DNA of 44,487 nucleotides from Candidatus Nanopelagicales bacterium (GCA_025456015.1 JALOLK010000010.1:1-44487); one strand, 5' to 3'; counted from the stretch's first letter, positions 28,120 through 36,840 are shown. The notes: a model not told the origin generated them from the letters alone. A program made the numbers and translations.

Positions 28120-30310
28120 GGTGGACCCCGGGCACCGGGACGGGGGCGGGTTCCTCGGCCGGAGCGGGGCGACGCCGCCGGCGCGCCCGGCGCACCCCGT
28201 GCACCACCACCGCGAGCACGAGCGCCCCGAGGGCCACCCGCACGAGGATGCCCGCGGCGTTGGCGTAGGCCGAGGACTGCACCGTCAGCTCGCCGGGCTC
28301 GCCGAAGTCCCGTCCGTCCGGGGTCGTGAGCTGGACCTCCACGGGGATGGGCCCGGCCGCGGCCACCTGGGCGCTGACCTCCACCGAGGTCCGCCGCTGC
28401 GGGTCCACCCGGAAGGGCGGGACCGACTCGGCGCTGAACAGCTGCGGGGGGGTGCTGGCCATGCGCAGCCCGACGGTGACGGGCAGGGTGCCGGTGTTCT
28501 CCACCGTGATCGGGATGGTCCCCGAGGTGCCGGCGACCGTGATCGAGCCGCTGGACACGATCCGCACCGAGGAGCCCAGCGCGCCGACCTGGCTGTCGAC
28601 CCGGCGGGTGAGCCGCTCGCGCAGCGCCTGGTCGGCGCGCAGCCAGCCGGACAGCCCACGGCTCGGCGCGGTCCGGGCGATCGCGTCGAGGGCCGCCGGG
28701 TCGGCCAGCACCTCGGCGTACGAGGCCAGGCCGCGGTACTGGTCGCGGACCCGGTCCAGGTGGCCGGCCGGGAGCTCGGCGACGCGCTGCTCGGCCCCGT
28801 AGGGCGCCAACGAGCGGGGCACGCTGCTGGGCTCGCGCGCGAGGGCTGCGGCCAGCGACGTGGGCACCAGCCAGGGGGTCGTGCCCAGCACGGAGACGAC
28901 CATGGCCGCACCCTGCGCGCTCGGGGCCCACGACAGGGCCGGGGCCATCACGAGCAGGCGCTGGGTGTCGGGCAGCTCGGTGATGGTGGCCAGGGTCTCG
29001 GCGAGCAGCCGCTGGCGGACCACCAGCACCTGGTCGGCAGCGGCCATCGGCAGCGCCAGCGTGCTGGACAGGCCGCTGTCCGCGGCCAGCACGGGCAGCG
29101 GGCCCGACGGGGTGGCCACGCGCACGTTGCCGCTCGGGGTGAAGAAGCTCGGGGTGGTCGGCGGGATCGCGGTGTCGGCCAGGACGACCGCCGACACCCC
29201 AGCGCGCGCCAGGGTCCGCAGGGTCCGCTCGTCGGCGGCGCCGCCGGGGGCCATCACGAGGCGCTGGGGCAGGTCCACGCCCAGCGCGGCCCGGGTCGTG
29301 TCGTCGATCAGGGTGCGCTGGCCCAGCACCGCGCCGAGCAGGCGGCCCCGGCGGGCGGCGACCACGTCGGCACCGCCGATGAGCATGGCCTCGGGCTCGG
29401 CCACGGGATCCTGCACCCGTCCCCGTAGCCCCTCGAGCCAGCCGGCGACCTCCGCGGCCCGGCTGCCAGCGGCGGCCGCCCCGTCCCCCGCGCCCGCCAC
29501 CTCGTAGCCGTCGTCGGCGTCGTCGGCCAGCTGCACCGCCAGCGGGTCGACGACGGTGGTGACCACGCCCGGCGCCGCGTCCAGGGCGCCCAGCAGGGTG
29601 TCGAGCCGGCCCCCGGGGGACATCGAGACCGGCACCTCGTCGTCGACCAGCACGCCGGCGAGGTCCTGCGCCGGCGGGGCCGACAGCGGCCACAGCGTCG
29701 TGAGCAGCAACGGCTGCGCGGTCGTCCCCGGCGGCCACCAGGGCAGGAAGGTGCGGTCGAGGTCCTGGCGCACCGGCGCGCCGCCGAGGCTGCCCAGCGC
29801 CTCCACGCCAGTGACGTAGACGCCCGGTGCGAGCAGGCCCAGCTCGGCCACGGGGGCAGTGAGCCGGAACGGCACCGAGCGTCCCGGGGCGAGCGTGGCC
29901 GCCACGTCCACGCTCGCCCCGGGCACCGGCGTGCCCGTGCGCGAGCCCAGGCCGGCCAGCACCTCACCGATCTCGCCGCGGTTCCCCAGGGGCGTGGCCG
30001 AGACCCGCAGCACCGCACGCACCGCGTCGACCGGCTGCGCGGCGGTGCTGGTGATCGTGCCCTCGACCACGAGGGTGTCGGTCGGCGCGGGCACGGCCGG
30101 CTCGAAGCCGGTGATGCGCACCTCCAGCGCCCCGGCGCCGACCGGGGTGCGCTGGGGTGCGAGCTGGGTGGCCCCGGCCTGCCCGGGGACGGCCGTGACG
30201 GCGCGTGCCGGGGCAGTGGCCCCGGGCAGCCACACGAGGAGCAGGACGAGGGCCAGGGCCGCAGCGCCCCAGGTGCCCGCGACGAGCCCGCCACGGGCCC
30301 CCCGGGTCAC
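28112..30310 (-). CDS. DUF6049 family exported membrane protein
   Basis: The 732-aa protein has an N-terminal signal or anchor helix (LVAGTWGAAALALVLLLVWLPG, residues 8-29), a very long extracellular region and a C-terminal membrane helix (ILVRVALGALVLAVVVHGV) followed by a basic tail. The region before the last helix is a CARDB-like beta domain (GSITVAGTSGTIPITVENTGTLPVTVGL is part of it). This matches the actinobacterial family of Rv3909, always found between a Nudix gene and murJ; its role in the envelope is unknown. The start is GTG 30310, overlapping the Nudix stop as GTGA. In-frame codons further upstream would lie inside the Nudix gene. Confidence 0.85.
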   Translation of the reverse strand: MTRGARGGLVAGTWGAAALALVLLLVWLPGATAPARAVTAVPGQAGATQLAPQRTPVGAGALEVRITGFEPAVPAPTDTLVVEGTITSTAAQPVDAVRAVLRVSATPLGNRGEIGEVLAGLGSRTGTPVPGASVDVAATLAPGRSVPFRLTAPVAELGLLAPGVYVTGVEALGSLGGAPVRQDLDRTFLPWWPPGTTAQPLLLTTLWPLSAPPAQDLAGVLVDDEVPVSMSPGGRLDTLLGALDAAPGVVTTVVDPLAVQLADDADDGYEVAGAGDGAAAAGSRAAEVAGWLEGLRGRVQDPVAEPEAMLIGGADVVAARRGRLLGAVLGQRTLIDDTTRAALGVDLPQRLVMAPGGAADERTLRTLARAGVSAVVLADTAIPPTTPSFFTPSGNVRVATPSGPLPVLAADSGLSSTLALPMAAADQVLVVRQRLLAETLATITELPDTQRLLVMAPALSWAPSAQGAAMVVSVLGTTPWLVPTSLAAALAREPSSVPRSLAPYGAEQRVAELPAGHLDRVRDQYRGLASYAEVLADPAALDAIARTAPSRGLSGWLRADQALRERLTRRVDSQVGALGSSVRIVSSGSITVAGTSGTIPITVENTGTLPVTVGLRMASTPPQLFSAESVPPFRVDPQRRTSVEVSAQVAAAGPIPVEVQLTTPDGRDFGEPGELTVQSSAYANAAGILVRVALGALVLAVVVHGVRRARRRRRPAPAEEPAPVPVPGVHRG

Positions 30311-31254
30311 CTCACACCCGGGACGATCTGGGCGACCTTCTCGACCAGCCGGCGCTCGTCGCCGTAGGCGAGCCGGCGCACCACCTGGTCGTAGGGGATC
30401 CACTCCACGGCCTCCACCTCGAGGTCCTCGTCGGAGAGCTCGCCGCCGATCGCCTCGATGACGAAGTGGTGCACGGTCTTGTGGATGCGCTTGTCCTCGA
30501 CCACGAACCAGAAGTCGATCACGCCCAGCGGTGCCACGATGCGCCCGACCAGGCCGGTCTCCTCGAACACCTCGCGCAGGGCCGCCTGCTCCGGGGTCTC
30601 CCCCTCCTCCACGTGGCCCTTCGGCAGGCTCCAGAGCAGCCGCGACCGGCGGTCGTGGCGGGCGATGAGGGCCACGGCCGGAGGATCGGCGGTCAGGTCC
30701 AGCACGACGCCGCCGGCCGAGGTCTCCTCGACCTTGGGCAGGCGCCGGGCGCGCAGGCCCCCGGGCCGCACCTTGCGGGCGCCACGGCCGCTGGCCATGA
30801 GCGACGCCGGGTTGGGGAAGATCCGCCGGGTGCCCTCGACCGCCGTGCCGCCCTCGGGCTCGGCGTCGGCCTGGGCCTGCGGCACCGGCGCCAGCTCGCC
30901 GGGCGCTGCTGGCTGTCCGGTGGCCACGAGCCGGGCCGGGCGTGGCAGCGTCGCCGGGGTGGGCCGCACGGGGGGGACCTGGGGCACCGCACCGGTGGCC
31001 CCGTCCGCACCGGCCGGGGGCTCGACGGGGCCGGCAGTGGGGACGGGCCGTGGGGTTCCAGCGGGGACAGCGGGCGCCTGCGACACCCGCGGCAGGGCGG
31101 CGCCAGCGGACGGCTCCGCGCCGTCCTGCCCGGGCTGCTCGGCCTCGGTCACCGCCACGCGCTGGCGGGGATGTCGCAGGTCAGCGGGGGTCGGGATGGT
31201 GAACCGCCGGCCCTCGCGCCGCGGCGGCGGCACCGGTGCGGGCGGCTGGACCAT
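30307..31254 (-). CDS. Nudix hydrolase with long disordered N-terminus
   Basis: The 315-aa protein has about 145 Pro/Ala-rich residues and then a Nudix domain over 155-305. The Nudix box is GHVEEGETPEQAAL then REVFEETGL, with all metal-binding glutamates present. Nudix enzymes cleave nucleoside diphosphates linked to another moiety; the substrate is unknown. It is the homologue of Rv3908, beside the CCA-adding enzyme gene in many actinobacteria. The ATG at 31254 lies seven bases after a TATCCT -10 box on the minus strand, suggesting a leaderless mRNA. Its stop overlaps the DUF6049 start. Confidence 0.9.
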   Translation of the reverse strand: MVQPPAPVPPPRREGRRFTIPTPADLRHPRQRVAVTEAEQPGQDGAEPSAGAALPRVSQAPAVPAGTPRPVPTAGPVEPPAGADGATGAVPQVPPVRPTPATLPRPARLVATGQPAAPGELAPVPQAQADAEPEGGTAVEGTRRIFPNPASLMASGRGARKVRPGGLRARRLPKVEETSAGGVVLDLTADPPAVALIARHDRRSRLLWSLPKGHVEEGETPEQAALREVFEETGLVGRIVAPLGVIDFWFVVEDKRIHKTVHHFVIEAIGGELSDEDLEVEAVEWIPYDQVVRRLAYGDERRLVEKVAQIVPGVR

Positions 31255-31290
31255 GCCGGTCAGGATAGCGGCCGCGTAGGCTTCCGGCCC
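31255..31290. promoter_or_regulatory. Overlapping divergent leaderless promoters (Nudix / CCA enzyme)
   Basis: Only 36 bp separate the two start codons. The minus strand has TATCCT (plus-strand 31262-31267) seven bases before the Nudix ATG. The plus strand has TAGGCT at 31277-31282, eight bases before the GTG of the CCA enzyme. Each -35 region must lie inside or near the other promoter, so the two promoters probably compete. Confidence 0.6.
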
Positions 31291-32763
31291 GTGCCCGACG
31301 TCCCGCCCCGCGCCGCCCTCGAAGCGGCCAGCCGACTGGCGATCGAGGCGCTGCTCGAGCGCGAGCCGGCCCTGCTCGACCTGGCTGGCCGCCTGCACGC
31401 CGCCGGGCACGAGGTCGCCCTCGTCGGCGGGTCGGTGCGTGACGCGATCCTGCGCCGGGGCGCGCCCGGGGACCTCGACCTGGCCACCTCGGCCCGGCCC
31501 GAGCAGGTGCTCGCCGCGCTCCAGGGCTGGGCCGACGCCACCTGGGACGTGGGCATCGCCTTCGGCACGGTGGGGGCCCGGCACGCCGGCCAGCAGTACG
31601 AGCTCACGACCTACCGCGCCGATGCGTACGACCGCACCACGCGCAAGCCCGAGGTCACCTACGGCGACTCCCTGCGCGAGGACCTGCGCCGGCGCGACTT
31701 CACGATCAACGCGATGGCGGTGACGCTGCCCGACCGCCTGCTGGTCGATCCGTTCGACGGCCTGGCGGACCTGGCCGCCCTGCGCCTGCGGACCCCCGCC
31801 ACCCCGGAGGAGTCCTTCGCCGACGACCCCCTGCGGATGATGCGCGCGGCGCGGTTCGCCGCCCAGCTGCAGGTGCAGGTCGCTCCCGAGGTGCGCACCG
31901 CGATGGCCGCGATGGCGCAGCGGCTGGCGATGGTCTCGGCCGAGCGGGTCCGCGACGAGCTGTCGAAGCTGCTGCTGGCCGATGCTCCGCGGGCGGGCAT
32001 CGAGCTGCTCGTGGAGACCGGGTTGGCCGACCAGGTCGTCCCCGAGCTGCCGGCCCTGCGCCTGGAGATCGACGAGCACCACCGGCACAAGGACGTCTAC
32101 GAGCACTCCCTGATCGTGCTCGAGCAGGCCATCGCCCTGGAGCAGGCGCACCAGCCCGCCATCCCGCCGGACCTCGTCCTGCGCCTGGCCGCGCTGCTGC
32201 ACGACATCGGCAAGCCGCGCACCCGTCGCTTCGAGCGCGGCGGTCGGGTCAGCTTCCACCACCACGAGGTCGTCGGGGCCAAGCTCGCGCGCAAGCGGCT
32301 GACCGCCCTGCGCTTCCCGAACGTCGTGATCGACGAGGTCGCGACGCTGGTGGAGCTGCACCTGCGCTTCCACGGCTACGGCAGCGGCGAGTGGACCGAC
32401 TCGGCCGTGCGCCGCTACGTCCGCGACGCCGGGCCCCAGCTGGTGCGCCTGCACAAGCTGACCCGGGCCGACTGCACCACCCGCAACGCCCGCAAGGCCG
32501 CCGCCCTGCGGCGCACGTACGACGACCTCGAGCGGCGGATCACCGAGCTCGAGGCGGCCGAGGAGCTCGCCGCGATCCGGCCCGACCTCGACGGCAACGC
32601 GATCATGGACGTGCTCGGCATCGGGCCCGGCCGTGAGGTCGGCCAGGCCTACCGCTGGCTGCTCGAGCGCCGGCTCGACGAGGGCCCACTCGGCCGTGAG
32701 CGCGCCGAGGCCGAGCTGCGGGCGTGGTGGGCCCAGCGCGCTGCGCCGACCACCGGGGCGTAA
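31291..32763 (+). CDS. cca: CCA tRNA nucleotidyltransferase
   Basis: The enzyme adds or repairs the 3' CCA of tRNAs. This matters here because none of the three tRNA genes in the window encodes CCA. The 490-aa protein has the class II nucleotidyltransferase head with LVGGSVRDAILRRGAPGDLDLAT near residues 47-69, the RRxxFTINAMA motif (LRRRDFTINAMAV), the PLRMMRAARFAAQL segment and an HD domain (LLHDIGKPRTRRF). It is the homologue of mycobacterial pcnA. The GTG start at 31291 fits a leaderless promoter. It ends before the accessory two-component region. Confidence 0.95.
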   Translation: MPDVPPRAALEAASRLAIEALLEREPALLDLAGRLHAAGHEVALVGGSVRDAILRRGAPGDLDLATSARPEQVLAALQGWADATWDVGIAFGTVGARHAGQQYELTTYRADAYDRTTRKPEVTYGDSLREDLRRRDFTINAMAVTLPDRLLVDPFDGLADLAALRLRTPATPEESFADDPLRMMRAARFAAQLQVQVAPEVRTAMAAMAQRLAMVSAERVRDELSKLLLADAPRAGIELLVETGLADQVVPELPALRLEIDEHHRHKDVYEHSLIVLEQAIALEQAHQPAIPPDLVLRLAALLHDIGKPRTRRFERGGRVSFHHHEVVGAKLARKRLTALRFPNVVIDEVATLVELHLRFHGYGSGEWTDSAVRRYVRDAGPQLVRLHKLTRADCTTRNARKAAALRRTYDDLERRITELEAAEELAAIRPDLDGNAIMDVLGIGPGREVGQAYRWLLERRLDEGPLGRERAEAELRAWWAQRAAPTTGA

Positions 32764-32810
32764 CGGGGCGGGGGTCGTGCGCTGGGGCCCAGCAGCGGGT
32801 GGCCGGCGTG

Positions 32811-32865
32811 GATGAGACGGCTCTCATGACGGGTTCATCTGCGGCTCATGCCCCGTGTGCACCCT
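32811..32865 (+). promoter_or_regulatory. Response-regulator-type promoter, copy A (before the phosphotransferase-TCS operon)
   Basis: The elements are gatgag (32811-32816), ctcat (32823-32827), ttcat (32834-32838), ctcat (32845-32849) and a -10 hexamer caccct (32860-32865). The three pentamers repeat every 11 bp, the hallmark of OmpR/PhoB-type binding sites. The first two elements form an inverted repeat. The GTG of the next gene lies seven bases from the -10 end, so it is likely leaderless. Copies B and C have the same spacing throughout. Confidence 0.85.
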
Positions 32866-32871
32866 GACGGC

Positions 32872-34083
32872 GTGTCGGACCATGTCGGGCTGCTCACCGG
32901 CCCTGGCGCCGGCCCGCTGCTCGCGGCCGGCGTGGCGGGATCCGGGGCAGCGGTGCTGGCCTGGTCGCTGAGCACCGTGCAGCACCAGGCGGGTGCGGCC
33001 ACGACCGCGGTGTACCGGGCGACTGTGCGCTGGCCGGACCGGGTCGCCGAGGAGACGCTCGTCGCCAGCGCTGGGCCCGGCGTGGGCGCCACGGCCGCGC
33101 CCGGCGTCGTCGTGCTCGAGGACGGCGAGGACCGCGTGCACCTGTGGCGGTTCCCCTCCGATCCGGTCCTGCCGGGCCTGGCCCGAGCCGTGGACCCGGG
33201 GCTGCTGCCCGTCGTGCTCGCCGCGCTCGACGTGCCGGGCGCGGCCGCCACCGGGCCGGTGCAGCTGCGCGTGCGGACCTATCGGCCGACGCGGCGAGCC
33301 GTCGTGCACGTCCGGGCTCCTGGGGGGTGCGAGCTCTACGTCCGGGTCGTGCGGCCCTCGAAGGTCCGGGCCCTGCACGAGCGCCACGTGCTGCTGCACG
33401 GCGCCGGGGTCCCCGTGCCCCGCTCCTACGGCTGGACGCCCGACGGGTTGCTGGTGATCGAGGCGATCCCCGGGCCGACCCTGCGCGAGCATCTGCGCAC
33501 GGGCGGGCCCACGCCGAGCGGGCCCGACCTGCTGGCCCTGCTCGACCGCCTGCCCCCGGCCGTGCGCGACCTGCCACGGCGGCGCTCCTGGGCCGACGAG
33601 GCCCGGCACTACGCCCGCGTGGTGGGGGGCCCACTGCCGCAGGAGCGGGCACGGGCCGAGCAGCTCGCGTCGGCGATCGCGTCGGACCTGGCGGGCCTGG
33701 ACCCCGACGCGGCCAGCCACGGCGACTTCCACGACGACCAGCTCGTCATGCGCGGCCGGCGGATCCACGGGCTGCTCGACGTGGACACCGCCGGGCCGGG
33801 CCGGCGGGCCGACGACGTCGCGACCCTGCTGGCACACCTCGAGGCCTCGATCCTCGGGGGGGCCGCGCACCCGCAGCGGCTGCGTGAGCGGGCCGGGGCC
33901 TGGCAGGCGGCAGCCGAGGCGCGACTCGACGCCCGGGAGGTGCGGCTGCGGGTGGGCGGCGTGCTGCTGTCGCTGGCCACCGGGCCGTTCCGCATCCAGC
34001 AGCAGGGGTGGGCCGCGGCGACTAGCCTGCATCTGGAGGCCGTCGAGCGCTGGGTCGAGTCGGCCCGGGACCTGCGCGGCTGA
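32872..34083 (+). CDS. Aminoglycoside phosphotransferase (APH)-like kinase
   Basis: The 403-aa protein carries the APH/choline kinase fold in its C-terminal 270 residues. The Brenner-type loop is SHGDFHDDQL (catalytic Asp in HGD; Gln replaces the usual Asn) and the metal-binding motif is GLLDVDTAG. The first roughly 130 residues do not match known domains. Family members phosphorylate antibiotics, sugars or lipids, and the substrate here is unknown. The GTG at 32872 is chosen because it fits the promoter geometry; an ATG at 32848 sits inside the third repeat and is unlikely. The gene precedes the histidine kinase by 15 bp. Confidence 0.8.
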   Translation: MSDHVGLLTGPGAGPLLAAGVAGSGAAVLAWSLSTVQHQAGAATTAVYRATVRWPDRVAEETLVASAGPGVGATAAPGVVVLEDGEDRVHLWRFPSDPVLPGLARAVDPGLLPVVLAALDVPGAAATGPVQLRVRTYRPTRRAVVHVRAPGGCELYVRVVRPSKVRALHERHVLLHGAGVPVPRSYGWTPDGLLVIEAIPGPTLREHLRTGGPTPSGPDLLALLDRLPPAVRDLPRRRSWADEARHYARVVGGPLPQERARAEQLASAIASDLAGLDPDAASHGDFHDDQLVMRGRRIHGLLDVDTAGPGRRADDVATLLAHLEASILGGAAHPQRLRERAGAWQAAAEARLDAREVRLRVGGVLLSLATGPFRIQQQGWAAATSLHLEAVERWVESARDLRG

Positions 34084-34098
34084 GGTCGGGAGGTCGAG

Positions 34099-35528
34099 GT
34101 GGGCCGTCGCCGGTGGCGCCCCGTGGTGTCGGTGCGGGCCAGGGTGCTCACCTCCGTCCTGGTCATGGCGACCCTGGGGGTCCTGCTGGCCGGCGGGGCG
34201 GTCTACCTGGTCCAGCTGCGCTCGATCGGGACGGCGATCACGGCCTCCCTCGAGCAGGAGGTGGCCGAGTTCCGGACGTTGGCGCAGACCGGGCTGGACC
34301 CGGAGACCGGCCGGCCCTTCGGCAGCATCGAGCGCCTGCTCCTGGTGGCCCTGCAGCGCAACGTCCCGGACCGCAACGAGCCCTCGAGCAGGAGCCGACC
34401 GTGCTGGCCGCGGTCGCCGAGGTGGCCCCCGACGGCGACGTCGTCATCCGCGACGTGCCCACCTCGGCCGGGACCGCCCGCATGGCCATCGTCCCGGTGC
34501 AGCTGGGCGAGGACGCCTCGTCGAGCGGCAGCTTCGTCATGGCGTACGCGATGCAGCGCGAGGTGGCCGAGCTGCGCCAGCTGGCCCGCATCTACGCGCT
34601 GGTGTCGCTGGTGACGCTGCTGCTGGTCGGGCTGGTCGGCTGGCAGGTCTCGGGCCGGCTGCTGCGGCCGCTGCGGTCCCTGCGCGAGACGACCCAGCGC
34701 ATCACCGAGGCGGACCTGTCCGAACGCATCCCGGTGCGGGGCAACGACGACCTGTCCGAGCTGACCCGCACGGTCAACGACATGCTCGACCGCCTCGAGG
34801 AGGCCATCGCCACCCAACGGCGGTTCCTCGACGACGCCGGCCACGAGCTGCGGACGCCGCTGACGATCGTGCGGGGCCACCTCGAGGTCGTGGATCCCGA
34901 CGACCCGGCGGACGTGGCGACGACCCGTGCCCTGCTGCTCGACGAGATCGACCGGATCGACCGGATGGTCGACGACCTGATCCTGCTGTCGAAGGCGCAG
35001 CGCCCGGACTTCCTGGCGCTGCAGCCGATCGACCTGGCCGGCCTGACCGTCAACGTGCTCGACAAGGCCCGCATGCTCGGGGACCGACGCTGGGTCCTGG
35101 ACGGGGTGGCCGTCGGCGTCGCGCAGGCCGACCCCGAGCGGCTGACGCAGGCGATGCTCGAGCTGGCCTCCAACGCGGTGAAGTTCAGCGCGCCGGGGTC
35201 GACCGTGGGGATCGGCAGCGCGCTGGCCCCTGGGGACGTCCGGCTGTGGGTGCGTGACGAGGGCCCGGGCATCGCGCCCGCCGAGGTGGATCGCATCTTC
35301 GGGCGGTTCAGCCGCGGCGGCGGCTCGGGCGCCGTCGACGGCTCAGGCCTTGGCCTGTCGATCGTGGAGACCATCGCCACGGCCCACGGGGGTCGTGTCG
35401 AGCTCGAGAGCACGCCGGGCGCCGGGTCGACCTTCACCATCGTCCTGCCGGCGACCGCCGAGGAGGATGGTGCTGCGGACTGGGCCGAGCCGGACGCCGC
35501 GCGACCGGAACAGGTCGTGCTGCCGTGA
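34099..35528 (+). pseudogene. Sensor histidine kinase with a frameshift near 34,380
   Basis: The GTG at 34099 follows GGGAGG and opens VSVRARVLTSVLVMATLGVLLAG near residue 10, a first membrane helix, then an extracellular segment ending RNVPDRNE. There the frame must shift by -1 at about 34378-34383 to continue as ALEQEPTVLAAVAEV. The continuation carries the second helix (IYALVSLVTLLLVGLVGW), HAMP, the H-box DAGHELRTPLT, the N-box LELASNAVKFS, the G1 box VRDEGPGIAP and the G2 box GSGLGLSIVE. The catalytic core is intact. As written, each frame encodes half a receptor. A lost base (GAGGCCC to GAGCCC), a larger deletion of the sensor loop or a sequencing error would all explain it. The stop overlaps the response-regulator start. 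Confidence 0.8.
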
Positions 35529-36190
35529 ACCGCATCCTCGTCGTCGAGGACGAGGAGCGGATCGCCAGCTTCGTGGGCAAGGGGCTGCGGGCCAACGGCT
35601 TCACCCCGACCGTCGTCGCCGACGGCCCCACCGGGTACGACTATGCGATGACCGGCGAGTTCGACCTGGTCGTCCTGGACATCAACCTGCCGGGCATGGA
35701 CGGCTTCGAGGTCCTGCGTCGCCTGCGCCGTGCGGGCAACGCCATCCCGGTCATCATCCTCACCGCACGCACCTCGACCTCGGACACCGTGGCGGGCCTC
35801 GAGGGGGGCGCCGACGACTACATGCCCAAGCCGTTCCGGTTCGAGGAGCTGCTCGCCCGGGTCCGGCTGCGACTGCGCAGCGAGCGCAGGGAGGACGCCC
35901 CCGTCCTGGCCCACGGCGACCTCCTGCTGGACCTGCTGACCCGCCGGGCCGAGGTGGCCGGGCGCAGCGTGGACCTCTCGGCCCGCGAGTTCGCGCTGGC
36001 CGAGACCTTCCTGCGCAACCCCGGTCGGGTGCTCTCCCGCGAGCAGCTGCTCAGCCATGTCTGGGGCTACGACTTCGAGCCCGGGTCCAACGTGGTCGAC
36101 GTGTACGTGCGCTACCTGCGGCGCAAGCTCGGCGCCGCGCGCATCGAGACCGTCCGCGGGATGGGGTACCGGCTCACCGACCACGGATGA
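35525..36190 (+). CDS. OmpR/PhoB-family response regulator
   Basis: The 221-aa protein has a receiver domain (residues 1-120) with the acidic pocket VVEDEE, the phospho-acceptor aspartate in DLVVLDINLPGMDG, the conserved threonine in ILTART and the lysine in YMPKPF. A winged helix (125-220) follows, with VLSREQLLSHVWGYDFEPGSNVVDVYVRYLRRKLG. The GTG start overlaps the kinase stop as GTGA. Proteins of this class bind tandem repeats spaced by 11 bp, and three such sites occur around this operon. It is the natural candidate for their regulator. Confidence 0.95.
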   Translation: MNRILVVEDEERIASFVGKGLRANGFTPTVVADGPTGYDYAMTGEFDLVVLDINLPGMDGFEVLRRLRRAGNAIPVIILTARTSTSDTVAGLEGGADDYMPKPFRFEELLARVRLRLRSERREDAPVLAHGDLLLDLLTRRAEVAGRSVDLSAREFALAETFLRNPGRVLSREQLLSHVWGYDFEPGSNVVDVYVRYLRRKLGAARIETVRGMGYRLTDHG

Positions 36191-36240
36191 GGGCGCTCTC
36201 ATCGGTGTCTCCTGCTGGTCTCATGCGTCGCGGGGATGCT
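36186..36240 (+). promoter_or_regulatory. Response-regulator-type promoter, copy B (before the secreted repeat protein)
   Basis: The elements are gatgag (36186-36191), ctcat (36198-36202), ctcct (36209-36213), ctcat (36220-36224) and a -10 hexamer gatgct (36235-36240). All distances equal those of copy A. The first element overlaps the end of the response-regulator gene. Transcription should start at or near the ATG at 36247. Confidence 0.85.
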
Positions 36241-36246
36241 CGTGCC

Positions 36247-36294
36247 ATGAGGGACCACACCCGGGTCCCGGCCAACCGGAGGAGAGCGCGATGA
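36247..36294 (+). CDS. Leaderless 15-codon upstream ORF
   Basis: An ATG lies seven bases after the -10 hexamer of copy B, the same distance as the start codon in copy A. It opens MRDHTRVPANRRRAR, whose TGA overlaps the ATG of the next gene as ATGA. The ORF covers the Shine-Dalgarno sequence of that gene, so its translation probably couples or regulates the downstream start. The peptide is basic but may have no function of its own. Confidence 0.5.
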   Translation: MRDHTRVPANRRRAR

Positions 36295-36821
36295 GTGGGA
36301 CGAGGAAGTGGCTGCTGGTGAGCGGGACGCTGGCGCTGGGTGCGGCAGCGATCGGCCTGTCCGGCGAGCTGGGCCTCGGGGACCGGTCGGGCGGACCTGG
36401 GGTCCAGCTGGTCCCGGCGGCCGGCACGGCGGTGCCCGGTGACGGCGTCACGATGATCCTGAGCACCGCTGACGACGTGGCCAGCCCGGAGCAGCGGTCC
36501 ACGGCCGGGCAGACCAGCGCCGGGTCCCCGGGCTCCCCGGCCTCGCCCTCCTCGCCGGACCAGCCGTCCCCCGCGAGCCCGGCGTCGCCCGCCAGCCCGG
36601 CGTCGGCCAGCCCGGCGTCGCCTGCCAGCCCGGCGTCCCCGGATCCGGTGTCTGCGCCGAGTCCGGCGTCGCCTGCCAGCCCGGCGTCGCCGGATCCGGT
36701 GGCCCCTGCGGCCCCGGTGGCGGTGGACCCGGCCGCGCCGACCGCCCAACAGGCCGATCCGGGCAGCCCGGCCTCACCACCCAGCCCGGCCTCGCCGGAG
36801 AGCCCCGCGTCGGCTGACTGA
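36291..36821 (+). CDS. Secreted or anchored Ser/Pro/Ala-repeat protein
   Basis: The 176-aa protein begins MSGTRKWLLVSGTLALGAAA, a signal peptide or membrane anchor (residues 6-24). A short globular or linker part of about 50 residues follows, then roughly 100 residues built from SPASP-type repeats, which should be extended and may span the cell wall. No catalytic domain is seen. GGAGGAG lies before the ATG at 36291. The gene is under promoter copy B. Such repeats are prone to length change, so the size may vary between strains. Confidence 0.75.
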   Translation: MSGTRKWLLVSGTLALGAAAIGLSGELGLGDRSGGPGVQLVPAAGTAVPGDGVTMILSTADDVASPEQRSTAGQTSAGSPGSPASPSSPDQPSPASPASPASPASASPASPASPASPDPVSAPSPASPASPASPDPVAPAAPVAVDPAAPTAQQADPGSPASPPSPASPESPASAD

Positions 36822-36840
36822 GCCGGACGGCGCGGGCGCG

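Noticed and set aside
32848-32871. APH-like gene start at ATG 32848
   Set aside because: The ATG lies within the third promoter repeat and upstream of the -10 box, so it would not be in the mRNA.
34113-34400. Separate open frame overlapping the first part of the histidine kinase
   Set aside because: Its residues before 34380 are a Gly/Pro/Arg-rich shadow; the real sensor N-terminus is in the 34099 frame.
36500-36815. CRISPR or tandem satellite array
   Set aside because: The short repeats are in-frame SPASP codons without unique spacers; no CRISPR array was seen anywhere in the window.
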